NCBI GenBank assembly: GCA_004151065.3
Contig: NWUY0300008324.1
Coordinates: forward strand, 20,189-33,571
Direction of reading: 5' to 3'
From: Larix sibirica
Taxonomy: Eukaryota > Streptophyta > Pinopsida > Pinales > Pinaceae
DNA: 13,383 nucleotides
Positions 1-8,473 of the stretch are shown here, piece after piece. Position numbers and translations under genes: made by a program. The notes beneath the pieces were generated by a model, which was not told where the DNA came from, made no database searches, and worked only from the letters and a program-made list of their open reading frames with translations. Each line of letters begins with the position of its first letter. Within the stretch, counting starts at the first letter, position 1.

Positions 1-195
1 CATAATTAATTACATCAAGTTCATCTCCCTTAGGAGGTACAATCAAGTACAATAAAATACAATTAATAATATCTTCCGAAGTTGCACAAAATCCAACAAG
101 AAAAACTTAACTAAGTCATAAAGTGAATTTTACTACAAAATGTAAGCCCTATATCCTAACATAAACATACTTTTTGACAAGACATTGTATAATAC
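1..195 (-). other. Start of an intron of the ABC transporter gene
   Basis: On the minus strand this follows the donor GTATTA at 195-190. Open reading continues for only about 20 codons before a stop and shows no resemblance to the ABC linker or ATPase domain. It is therefore intron sequence running off the window. Confidence 0.75.
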
Positions 196-465
196 CTGGA
201 TGGGCTCAATCAAGAGAACCAAAGATGTTACAAAAGAAACCATGCCTGCTCCATTAAAAGTACCGCAAGATATGACCCATGAACCCACCCAGAACAAGAT
301 TAATATTGCTCCAGCATAGACACTAGTTATAACTTCAGGAATAAATGCTTTCAATTTCCTTTTGCTAATATGTGCATCTCGATCAGCACTTGCCAGTTTT
401 TCAAAACGCCAATGTTCACAATCCTCGGCATTGTAAGCTTTTACAATTATCATGGATGGAAGCAC
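196..465 (-). CDS. ABCB29-like exon: coupling region and transmembrane helices 5-6
   Basis: This 270-bp exon encodes 90 residues. The acceptor is ggctcag with AG at 467-466 and the donor is gtatta from 195. It opens with VLPSMIIVKAYNAE, the exporter motif in which VKAYNAE corresponds to the usual VKAF-x-AE. The basic segment ISKRKLKAF follows, then two hydrophobic helices (about residues 45-65 and 73-90). The next exon, which should begin with the linker to the nucleotide-binding domain, is not visible in bases 1-195. Confidence 0.92.
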
Positions 466-1075
466 CTGAGCCATACCAACAGGAATATTAAAATCTAAGA
501 CGAGCAAGAATATAATATATGATGTTCAGTGAGTCGAGACATATTAATCGAACAGGATTCTAATAATGTCTCTCACTAGGCTTCATATATTCATTTTGAT
601 AAAACATGAATTGCCACAATCATTCAAGAATTATTCAACATTTTTTGTAGATATTCTAAAATACAAAAGAATGATGGCAACATATGGAGACTCCAGATCA
701 AGAGGTAAACATAAGGGATGTATTACCTCATTTAAGTAGGAAGAAAGCACAGCAATACTTTCTTGCCCCTTCCTAGATATGTGGCGAAGCTTTTCACCAA
801 GATATGCGATAGCTAGAGACATACAGGGAATAACCTGTGCTGATTGAAAAATACAAGAGCTCAGAACTATGATTTTTTGTTAAAAGTAGGAAGGGATAAT
901 AAGGCATAGGTTTGTGCTGGAAACTAACAAATACAAGTTGATGAATATTAGAAGAAAGTACATTTACGATAATTGAATTGTGACCCACCAAAATAGTTGC
1001 CAATGAAAGAATGGGACTCAGAAAAAACATGCGTAATCCCATCGCAGTTAACTGAAGTGTACTTGGTACGAGAGT
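196..1075 (-). CDS. ABC half-transporter, ABCB29-like, internal exons of the transmembrane domain (partial gene)
   Basis: Three exons (989-1075, 727-834 and 196-465) join in phase 0 to give 155 uninterrupted residues. The order matches the second half of an ABC transporter membrane domain (PF00664 type): helix 3 in the first exon, helix 4 and the cytoplasmic extension with YLGEKLRHISRKGQ, then SSYLNE joined to VLPSMIIVKAYNAE, the coupling-helix region, then helices 5 and 6 ending in LLIEPIQ. From memory of the family, the closest match is the plant plastid protein ABCB29 (ATH12), including the same exon joins. Plant ABCB29 is annotated as a chloroplast half-transporter; its substrate is not established as far as I know. 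All splice borders are GT-AG and no stop interrupts the exons, so the gene looks functional. The start codon, transit peptide, first helices and whole ATPase domain (Walker A, signature, Walker B) are not in the window. The exact orthologue is inferred, but membership of the ABC exporter family is secure. Confidence 0.9.
727..834 (-). CDS. ABCB29-like exon: helix 4 end and cytoplasmic extension
   Basis: This 108-bp exon encodes 36 residues from VIPCMSLAIAYLGEKL to SSYLNE. The acceptor is gcacag with AG at 836-835, and the donor is gtaata from 726. The basic stretch RHISRKGQ is the typical exporter helix that runs out of the membrane towards the ATPase domain. The preceding intron is 154 bp (835-988) and the following one 261 bp (466-726). 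Confidence 0.9.
989..1075 (-). CDS. ABCB29-like exon: transmembrane helix 3 and start of helix 4
   Basis: This 87-bp exon encodes 29 residues starting TLVPSTLQLTAMG and ending LSLATIL. The acceptor is the AG at 1077-1076 (gtatgcag) and the donor GT is at 988-987 (gtgggt). The reading is strongly hydrophobic. In known ABCB29 proteins the corresponding segment follows the ADTIYALLN region, which I could not find upstream. Both borders are phase 0. Confidence 0.87.
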
Positions 1076-1641
1076 CTGCATACATGAAACTAATAAACTG
1101 ATCAGATATTTTATACCATGTAGATGTGCTCAATCTGCATAAAATAGTGACTGAACAAAAAGACACTAAATTGAAGTGTTAAACATTGTATGAGAAAAGG
1201 ATATTTTTGAGCAAAATTAAATGTCATAATAAAAAATATGTGAAATTCCAAAAGAGTTAGCTGGAACGCACTTGGTACTTAAGCCTGACTGCATGAAAGT
1301 TGAAATCAATAGAACCATGCAGAACTTTTTCTACAAACATGAAAACAAGAAGCAATGCAGAATTCTTATACAGCTTAAATATGCTCAACTACAGATAACT
1401 GTTACTGGCGTAACTCAATAAAACACGTTGCAGATTACATTGCTTCATGTAAAAAGTTAGTTCTTTTAATATTCACCAAACATCTTCTGGGTAAAATCAC
1501 TAGAGCCATGCCACAATACATACATGTACATACCTTTGTAGTTTGTACCATAAAATTGAATATCATACTGTTAGTATGACAGTCAATGTATTTTGGTATT
1601 GATCTTGATCTGATATATATGTTGATATCATACAAAACTAA

Positions 1642-1675
<34 letters not shown>

Positions 1676-4190
1676 ATCCGTCCAAGGCATGTCGCCAGTG
1701 GGGAGGCCATAAGTCACAGCTCAAAACCAATAGAGTCCCTTGGAGTTATCAACTGCTATTGTTGCTGGCAATTGAGCCACCCTCCATCTGGATATTCCAG
1801 GGAAGAGGTGGGGATCTACAAGATTTTCCTTGGAAAAAAAGAAAAATGAATAAATACAAACATTATATATATACCCTACAATGTTAACAAATCTCTGACT
1901 ACCCCTGTATAAACATAAAGAATGAAGAGCTAACCATGGAACTCCTCTATCGATAAGCTGTGACATGTACCCATAAATTAGATTCGTTAGAAAGATACCA
2001 CCTTGTACTAATAGGCAGGCATAACCACCTGTGGGACCATGGTTAAACTTATCCTACACAGAATACTTGTCTTGCTTCAATAACAGCCACATCAGGAATC
2101 CAAGCTACCAAGATGAAATTCAGGCAGGCTTTCAAAGATGTAGAATCGTAGTCCTATGACTAAGAAGTTTAAGCAGATTGTGCAATTATTGACTTGTTTC
2201 TCCTCAGAATCAAGATAAGCTATAACTCCATCAGTTTATCTTTTATGTTTGAGAATGTATTCACAAAAAAGTGGGTGTTGGAGAATTTCAGAGGAAATAA
2301 CAATGCAAGATTGCCTTGAGGATAAGAAATATCTGCCTCCTGGACCGGCTAACACTGGCTCAGATTAACACAGAAAATAGCCAAATCATAGAAAACATCC
2401 AATTTCAATACAACCAACTACAGCATTTGAAAGAGTAGTTTTAACATTCATTAAAATACAACAACTTGGAATTTCAGAGGGAACAATGAAACAACTTTCC
2501 CATGGCTAACACACTGCAGCCATAACAATGGAAACATAAGGATGATGAGACCAAGGAGATGAAATCGCATCTTAAGTGATCTCTGACCTGTAAAATCTGG
2601 CCATAAACCCAACAATGGAGACATCAAAACAACTCTGAGAACTATAGTCAGCATCTACAACTGTTGCAAATCCCCTCAAGTGTTTCTGATATATTGAACA
2701 GCTCATGGTAATAGAGCATGGAACAAGCAAACTACATATCTCATACTACACCCATAATAGAAATACTATGTAACCCTGGTAATGATGGGCTGTAATATGC
2801 ATAACTATAGAATTGCCAGCCCTCATAAGCTCATTGCTTAGGCATATATCCATTATAAACCTTTAAACTCTTCCCCCAAGGGAGAATCATAGCATTTAAC
2901 TTCGACAGCTTGATGTGAAGTTCCAATTTGTTTGGCCATTTAAGAAATAACAAAATGAATGCACAAATACAACTCCATGCACAAGTCAACACATCAGATT
3001 TGCATGCTGACAGCTAAACATAGGTTAGTACTATTAAGGGTTAGAATAGGTATATAGATTGGCTGAGATAACTCTCAATTCTAATTGTATGCCACCTCTG
3101 TATGGACTAAATCTTAAGCACTACAATCTATCAAATATTACAAAATATTCCCATTGAAAGGGTTAAAATATCCCAAGCACCAAATACCTAATAGGCAATT
3201 AACTTATAAAATTTGACCAAATTACGATTTTTGCAAGGACGTGGTAGCAAAATGACTCATGCTAAAGCATCAGAACTTCATTAAGATATTGATAACACTC
3301 GAGCCACAATAAATTCTCATAATTCACGTGGAAAACAATGCTGCAACAAATTTACAGATCCAATATTCACCCAAAATGCAATCTGCATTCTGTATTATGT
3401 TCTTTCAGACTGACTCCTAGCTTGTACATTGATAGAATTTGAAACAGATTTTGATTAACATTGTTACAGAGATCAGTCACAGACTAACATTATTTGCATA
3501 TCGTAAATAGAATCAATGATTATCCATAATTGAAATAGGGCTTAACTTTTTTCCAGAAAGCAGAAGCAATCAAGTCCAACTTATTCATCTAGAGCCATTA
3601 GCTTGTTGAACAATCACACAGCTGATAATATGCTATATATACTTCTGTGTATAAGGCTTGGGTAACATATAAAGTATAAACCCGTATTGACTGCAGGTCA
3701 CATGCAACTAGAAGATTGTAGAATTTCCCAGTACATGAAAGACAGTGGATGGCCCATGGACCATCCATGGTTCAATAGCCTCAAGCACTTTAGTAAAGAT
3801 ATCCCTAGTTTGTATGTTTTAATTAGTTCAAAGCACAACAATATGCTTCTCCTGGCCAAACTAAATCATTACTCAAATCAGCATATACTCTACTCACTAT
3901 AGTGCCAAACAAAATGTCTTAAGAAAGATGCATAGAACTGTTGATGTCTTTCTGCAATATACTTAATCTATACTATTACTAATTAGACTAACAACTATCA
4001 TGTAGGGTTGTGTCCTTTAGCACAGTCGCATCTCTTAGATACTATACATATATGACAGTCTTCTTGACTGCATATCATCATTCCTTGTATCTTTCGCATT
4101 TAGAATTTATTTATTCTAACCCTATTACATCTGCCTCATTCAGGTCAAGCACCATCAGCATCCCCTCTTCTCTAAGCTAGAAAACTATCC
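1076..4190. other. No supported gene; intron or intergenic sequence
   Basis: AT-rich sequence with only short chance reading frames on both strands. I compared it with the expected preceding exon of the ABC gene (a GDIAYRITAE-type motif followed by an ADT-x-Y helix start) and found no match. It contains an AT microsatellite near 1645-1673 and a modestly GC-richer patch at about 1680-1835 that I cannot assign. Because the exon at 1075 starts with a good acceptor, at least the left part of this stretch must be intron. Confidence 0.6.
1645..1673. repeat. AT dinucleotide microsatellite
   Basis: An uninterrupted run of alternating A and T, about 14 units, between aaac and accatcc. Reading frames through it, giving IYIYIY peptides on both strands, are artefacts of the repeat. 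Confidence 0.97.
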
Positions 4191-4247
4191 TCTATGAGCA
4201 AAACATTAAGCACAAGAACTTTTATTTCACTAATTGTCGCAAGAGGG

Positions 4248-4289
4248 GGCTACTCTTCCGTCAAACTCGGCTACTCTTCCGTCAAACTC
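4248..4289. repeat. Perfect 21-bp tandem duplication
   Basis: Two identical adjacent 21-bp units, 4248-4268 and 4269-4289, each containing ctactcttccgtcaaactc. The absence of mismatches suggests a recent slippage or repair event. The unit length keeps frame, but the surrounding open frames show no recognisable protein. Confidence 0.97.
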
Positions 4290-4690
4290 ACCCAAGACTT
4301 GATCTTGGCCCCAATCACTTATCCATACCCCCAAGGGAACCTTGGTTGGTGGCTTGACATACCACTATCTTCACCATCGAACCACAACCCCATTGACTTC
4401 TCTTGGCAATTTTTCCTTCCCCAAAGATTATATCCATAAAATGGAGTTAGATATTTACCAACAGTTCTCTCCCTACAACTCTTTCTTTTCACAAAAACTT
4501 CAAACTCAAAACATGAGAAACATTTCTCAGCCCCTACTCTCTCAACAACTTTCTTTTCCCCTTGAAATCAAATTTGGCAATTACTTATATTTAGAAGCAG
4601 ACAATGTTTTTGTCTCATCTAAAAATCCACCAAGTAAATTCTTCCTGCTCTAAGACAAGCCCTACGTCAACTTAAGTACGTTATGAGCAA
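4290..4690. other. Unassigned stretch with chance open frames
   Basis: Plus-strand open frames of 81 codons (4194-4439) and 103 codons (4342-4653) overlap here. Their translations are rich in S, F, Q and P without recognisable domains, are not conserved with anything I know, and lack a convincing start or splice context. I see nothing I can support as a gene. Confidence 0.45.
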
Positions 4691-4699
4691 CCTTAACTC

Positions 4700-4906
4700 A
4701 TTTTACTAACCAGCATAAATCCAACTTAAACCCGGATCTACAAAGAACCGAGAGGGGTCAAATTTATTGAGGTATAATTACTTTTACCATTTAACTCCAT
4801 GTCATTTATTAGTGTCACTAAAAAATAATTACACCTCAATGAATTTGATCTCTCTCAGGTGCTTGGCAAATCCACGTTTAAGATGGATCTATGCTAGTTT
4901 TAAAAT
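4700..4906. mobile_element. Foldback, MITE-like inverted-repeat element
   Basis: The left arm (about 4700-4786) and right arm (about 4819-4906) are inverted copies. For example cagcataaatcc at 4711 pairs with the complement of ggatctatgcta near 4885-4896, and tttattgaggtataatta pairs with taattacacctcaatgaa. Over about 70 aligned bases I count roughly 80% identity with one single-base gap. A short unpaired loop of about 30 bases remains. This layout is typical of small non-autonomous foldback DNA elements, but I could not define a target-site duplication, so the superfamily is open. As RNA it would form a long hairpin. Confidence 0.75.
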
Positions 4907-4975
4907 ATATATATCGTGTTTTATTTTATTTTTATTTTTTTAATTTAATATTTTTTAATGCATAACATTAGGAAC

Positions 4976-5172
4976 GTGACAGCTTCTCCCCCATACTGGG
5001 CTGTGCCGCTGTAGAGCACCTCACTTCTCTCTGTGCAACAACTACAAGAACTATCAACTACCTCCAAGGAAACAAAATTTTCTTCTAAAGCCTATGATAG
5101 GAACTTTTTAGTGAAGTTACTTTGAGAAACACTCATGCCCTGAGGTTGACTATTGCACCCCATGATACAAAC
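4976..5172 (-). other. Possible decayed coding segment, unassigned
   Basis: On the minus strand an ATG near 5162 opens 23 codons (MGCNSQPQGMSVSQ...), then a TAG, then more than 40 further open codons (ALEENFVSLEVVDSS...) in the same frame. Composition looks more protein-like than the surroundings and the single TAG could derive from CAG. I recognise no family. Chance is a serious alternative in a stretch this short. Confidence 0.2.
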
Positions 5173-5642
5173 TTCCTTTAGCTTAGGTGCCAAGTCTCAG
5201 TGCTATTTATTCCACCAAATTCACTCCAGAATTGCACCTAGCCTAATCATTTTTCTAACATACCATTCCGTCGGGAAAACAAACAACAAAAATGGAACCC
5301 TCATGGACAACTTTGTGGAAATTTCAAAAACCCGTTCTTAATGCAAATTCAGAAATTTCACCTCAACCTTGAGGTTGCCAAGATATATTTTCTGTGAACT
5401 TTTAGCCTTATGGCTGAATCTGAAATATAAATTAAAACAGTATATATTTCACTTTTGTTTAACCAAATACATAAAGCAACCCAAGAAAATAAACATCACA
5501 CCAATGCTTCAATGGAACGAAATTTCCAGCCCTAAAAACCATAGTTACAAAAATCGGCCGATTTTTCGCGCTACGGCAATTTTTCGCGATTTTTCCGAGC
5601 CACCGATTTTTCAAGGAAAAATCGGTCGGGCAAAAAATTGGG

Positions 5643-5708
5643 CTGATTTTTACCCGAAAAATCGCTGATTTTTACCCGAAAAATCGCCGATTTTTACCCG
5701 CTTTTTCG
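5643..5708. repeat. Three 22-bp tandem units
   Basis: Units at 5643-5664 and 5665-5686 are identical. The third (5687-5708) differs by a ctg to ccg change and by ctttttcg replacing aaaaatcg at its end. Each unit contains tgatttttacccg or its variant followed by a partly complementary aaaaatcg, so every unit can fold on itself. Confidence 0.95.
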
Positions 5709-5883
5709 CCGTCGACTCGCAATTTCCAGGACAGCAAAAAAAAGTGTGTTTTTTGCATCATTTCCAGCTCATTTGCTCGGCCAAAAAATCGCGCCCTAAC
5801 GCATGGAGCCCACTTTTTCTGTTCGGACTTCGACTAAGGAACGCGAAAATTCCTGCCGCCGCACCTGCTGTCACAAATTCGCT

Positions 5884-5946
5884 CGTCGCGATGCCCCCAT
5901 GCTGCCATTTTGAGTCTGTGTTCCGTCGCGATGCCCCCGTGCTGCC
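5884..5946. repeat. 23-bp direct repeat, 40-bp period
   Basis: Copies at 5884-5906 and 5924-5946 share cgtcgcgatgccccc followed by a/g and tgctgcc, with 22 of 23 positions identical. They lie within the CpG-rich block, 17 bp apart. Confidence 0.95.
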
Positions 5947-5977
5947 TTCACCCAACGCCCTCGACCAGAACTGAGAT

Positions 5978-5978
5978 N
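5978..5978. other. Ambiguous base (N) in the assembly
   Basis: A single undetermined base within ctgagatnat, just after the CpG-rich repetitive block. It probably reflects a polishing or consensus problem caused by the neighbouring repeats. Confidence 0.95.
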
Positions 5979-6423
5979 ATACAATGGGGTCAAAATCGGG
6001 ATATTACATTTGAATGGATGTCAAGAATTCTCAAATTCACCAGACTCATCACAAAGTTAGGAAGACACTACACGAAACTCATCAAGTTATTAGCAAAATC
6101 ACAAAAGATTTATATTTTTTGCACTAAAGTATATGTAATACTACATCTACCTTGATGATGTTATTAGAAAGGTTGATTTTGGCGATGGCCACAAGCTTCT
6201 ATGTGGAGTCTTGAATGTTAAAGAGTATAAGCCATTTTAGTTCTTGCAGAAGCTATTCAGGGTTTAGCTTCATATTTCCATCAATATCAGTTTCTGCTCT
6301 TGAGATTGTTGGATCCTCGAATTCCTCCACAATGGTTGATGTAGACCTGTTAACAATGGCATCGTACATTTGATAGATATACTCAATAGAGCAAAATTGT
6401 GGATCATAGAAAGGGATCGTGCC

Positions 6424-6607
6424 TGAGTTCAAAGCAAAGAGAAACTGCCATGGGATCTGCTATAGCATCACTAATTGGAGGACATGCAAGGTCGCATCAA
6501 CAACTAGAGGACATGCAAGGTCCCAACGGGGCCACCCTTGAGTTCAAAGCAAATAAGAACTGCCATGGTTTCGATATAGCATCACTAGTTGGAAGACATG
6601 CAAGGTC
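6424..6607. repeat. 70-bp direct repeat with a third partial copy
   Basis: Copy 1 (6424-6493) and copy 2 (6539-6607) are about 85% identical. Both run from tgagttcaaagcaaa through aactgccatgg and tatagcatcacta to gacatgcaaggtc. Between them, 6509-6522 repeats only the tail ggacatgcaaggtc. An 80-codon plus-strand frame (6399-6641) spans the repeats, but it has no recognisable domain and looks incidental. Confidence 0.92.
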
Positions 6608-6641
6608 ACAGTGCACATTTAAAGGAGGGCCTCGTTATTAA

Positions 6642-7172
6642 TTTTTAAAATACAAAAAAAGATAAGCATACAGTAGAACACACGGCCAACACAGATAATC
6701 AACGCAAGGAGACGAGTTCAAAGGTCACAATAACCACACGGTTGGCCAGATGGCGGGCATTCATAATTAATGAAAACATCATTAATAATGACCGTGCCAT
6801 GATAATAACATTGAACAACTGTTACTGGACCCACGTTGATCTGATACCTTGGGTTGTACCTAAAATTGCATATATAAATAATAAAAAATGGCCTCGCCTT
6901 AGTTTGAGGCCAAATAAGGTTCTGAATTACTTCATTGGTTAGAACATAATCTCTCCTAAAACACTTTGGATATAATGCTATGGGAAAGGTGCCAAGGTAA
7001 TAGTATTTGTCGAAAATGATTTGTGTAGTCCCTATTGCTAGGCAGGGACTAATAACTAATGTAAATTATACGCTCTCTAATATATGGAAATTGATGGAAC
7101 ATGTTTGCAAAGGTATTGTATAAATTGGATTTTGAAATAGTATCTAACAAAAATATGACAAAAAATTTATAG
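6642..7172. other. No supported gene
   Basis: AT-rich sequence with only short frames, the longest being 66 codons at 6742-6942 on the plus strand, with no recognisable motif. No RNA gene or terminal repeat was seen. Confidence 0.5.
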
Positions 7173-7494
7173 AACACTTAAAAACCCTTTATTAAGACAT
7201 TAATTTATTGCATGTATTATTTTACATATAATATAAAATGAAATATTATAAAACTTAAACAAATTCTTTATTTTTTTCATATTTTTCAAAATAAAAATAA
7301 TTTAATGAAGTGATTTATCAATTTTATAAAACTAAAACTTAAAACTCCTTTATTAAGTATAATTTATTACATATATTATTTTACATATAATATAAAATGA
7401 AAAATACTATAATACATAAACAAATTCGTTATTTTTTCATATTTTCCAAAATAAAAATCATTTAATGAAATGATTTATCAATTTTTATACAAAA
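7173..7494. repeat. AT-rich tandem duplication, about 160-bp unit
   Basis: Unit 1 (about 7173-7333) and unit 2 (about 7334-7494) share the same order of landmarks at an offset of 160-161 bp: ccttta-ttaag, ttattttacatataatataa, ttcatattttccaaaataaa (tttc in unit 1) and gatttatcaattttata. Several substitutions and small indels separate the two, so the duplication is not recent. It lies just left of the probable 3' end of the LINE. Confidence 0.9.
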
Positions 7495-7547
7495 CTGAGT
7501 ATAACAAGAATGATCATGTTTAAAAAAAATACAAATAATCAACAATG

Positions 7548-7556
7548 TTTTTTTTT
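7548..7556 (-). other. Probable A-tail of the LINE
   Basis: Nine T on the plus strand, which read as a short A-tail following about 310 bp of 3' untranslated sequence after the RNase H region. It marks the most likely 3' border of the insertion. Other T-runs occur in the AT-rich flank, so this is a best choice rather than a proof. Confidence 0.5.
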
Positions 7557-7870
7557 CCTCCAAAGAAAATTCACAATTTATTAAGTTGATAACAAATCAA
7601 ATTGTTCAGAGGCATATCAATGCCTTGTCAAGCATATTCATAATGTATGCTAAGTTGAAATTCTGTCATAAAACAAAACTCCAAAAATACTATCACAAAA
7701 TTGTAGCAAAAGTGTTACTACAACAAAAAGTAAATTGTCCACATTATATTGTGTGAGATATCAACCATTAGCTTGCTCAAAAACCCGTTTAAATATGTAT
7801 GACATATTTAACTAAATATAGCTTGATTCCATACTATCAACTAATCATTTTAGTACTCATCCATAGATGT

Positions 7871-8390
7871 TCAGAGTCCCCTTCTTTCAAAAAGAAAAAT
7901 ATCTGGGATCCAACTCCATAATATTGTCATTAGTATGTTCCCATTGGAACCATGTTCCCTCAACGATCTAGAGCCCCTGCTTGGATAAAAGATTAGCCTA
8001 AACATTTTTCTCTGTGTAAATATGTTGGAAATTGATGTTTTGGAAAAGATCTGTAAGTTGAACCAATTCTTCGAAAATGGCCACAAGAAATATATTCTCC
8101 GGGGCTCTTTTCAACCTCATCCAGTCTACAACTAGTTTCGAATCACCAAACACCCGAAGCTATGTAATACCTTTAGAAAGAGCAATAAGCATGGTTAACT
8201 TTAATTCCTTTAGTTCAACACAATTATTTGTGCTATTCTGCATACCTGTAACAAACTTGTACCAATGAATGTTAGTTAGATGAATAGTACGTCCTTCTCC
8301 TCCCATGGTTGGGTCACCCTGTGAGGCACCATTGAAATAGGCCCAACAACTAGATCTGTCTATCACTTTTTCCTCCACCGCCTAACATTA
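7871..8390 (-). pseudogene. LINE RNase H domain, inactivated
   Basis: The motif order of a plant-type RNase H is clear in one frame: SSCWAYFNGASQGDP, NNCVELKEL, VFGDSKLVVDWM, then HIYTEKNV*ANLLSKQG. The family uses four acidic residues. Here the first (YFDGA) is N at 8331-8333 and the last (AD-x-L) is N at 7992-7994, while the E of VELKEL and the D of GDSK remain. In-frame TAG stops lie at 8160-8162 and 7998-8000, with another after KQGL. RNase H degrades the RNA strand of the RNA-DNA hybrid during element copying. The frame is +2 relative to the reverse transcriptase because of a one-base loss near 8474-8480. Confidence 0.88.
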
Positions 8391-8473
8391 GGAAAGTCCC
8401 TTATCTGTGGGAAGAGTCTAAGGATGGCCAAAATTTTAGAAACTTATATGTGCATAGGGGCCAAATGAATGTC

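Larger units (their letters stand above)
5549..5975. repeat. CpG-rich block of palindromes and short tandem repeats
   Basis: The block contrasts sharply with the CpG-poor surroundings. It opens with an 18-bp perfect palindrome (aaaaatcggccgattttt, 5549-5566). It then has a hairpin with 11-bp arms and a 3-nt loop (5602-5612 and 5616-5626), three 22-bp tandem units at 5643-5708, and a 23-bp direct repeat. It is built from the motif cgatttttc and its complement in both orientations. Dense subterminal repeats of this kind occur in hAT-like plant DNA transposons, but I could not find matching terminal repeats or a transposase, so that is only a possibility. Reading frames through it look like chance. 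Confidence 0.8.

Noticed and set aside
1680-1835. Possible tRNA-derived SINE
   Set aside because: A gccagtgg string resembles an A box, but no B box or A-tail is present at the right spacing.
1435-1849. Opposing open frames of 87-91 codons through the AT microsatellite
   Set aside because: They owe their length to the stop-free dinucleotide run and encode IYIYIY tracts, with no domain and no splice logic.
2040-2160. Minus-strand reading LKACLNFILVAWIPDVAVIEARQ as a possible upstream exon
   Set aside because: About 35 open codons with a possible donor, but it matches no part of the ABC transporter I know and has no supporting acceptor.
2451-2654. 67-codon minus-strand hydrophobic frame
   Set aside because: No recognised motif, no match to the ABC helices, and flanked by stops without splice borders; expected by chance in 13 kb.
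4194-4653. Overlapping plus-strand frames of 81 and 103 codons
   Set aside because: Low-complexity S/F/Q-rich translations, no domain, and one runs through the 21-bp tandem duplication.
5549-5708. Short spaced repeats considered as a CRISPR array
   Set aside because: The 22-bp units are directly adjacent without spacers, and the context is a plant nuclear genome.
5744-5974. Plus-strand 76-codon and minus-strand 65-codon frames in the CpG-rich block
   Set aside because: Both arise from stop-poor GC-rich repeat sequence and contain the duplicated 23-bp unit; no protein family is recognised.
6253-6459. Minus-strand stop-free stretch of about 68 codons (FYDPQFCSIEYIYQMYDAI...), vaguely like cyclin or hAT transposase C-terminal sequence
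   Set aside because: The similarity is limited to a few residues and cannot be anchored by further motifs. Part of it overlaps a direct repeat.
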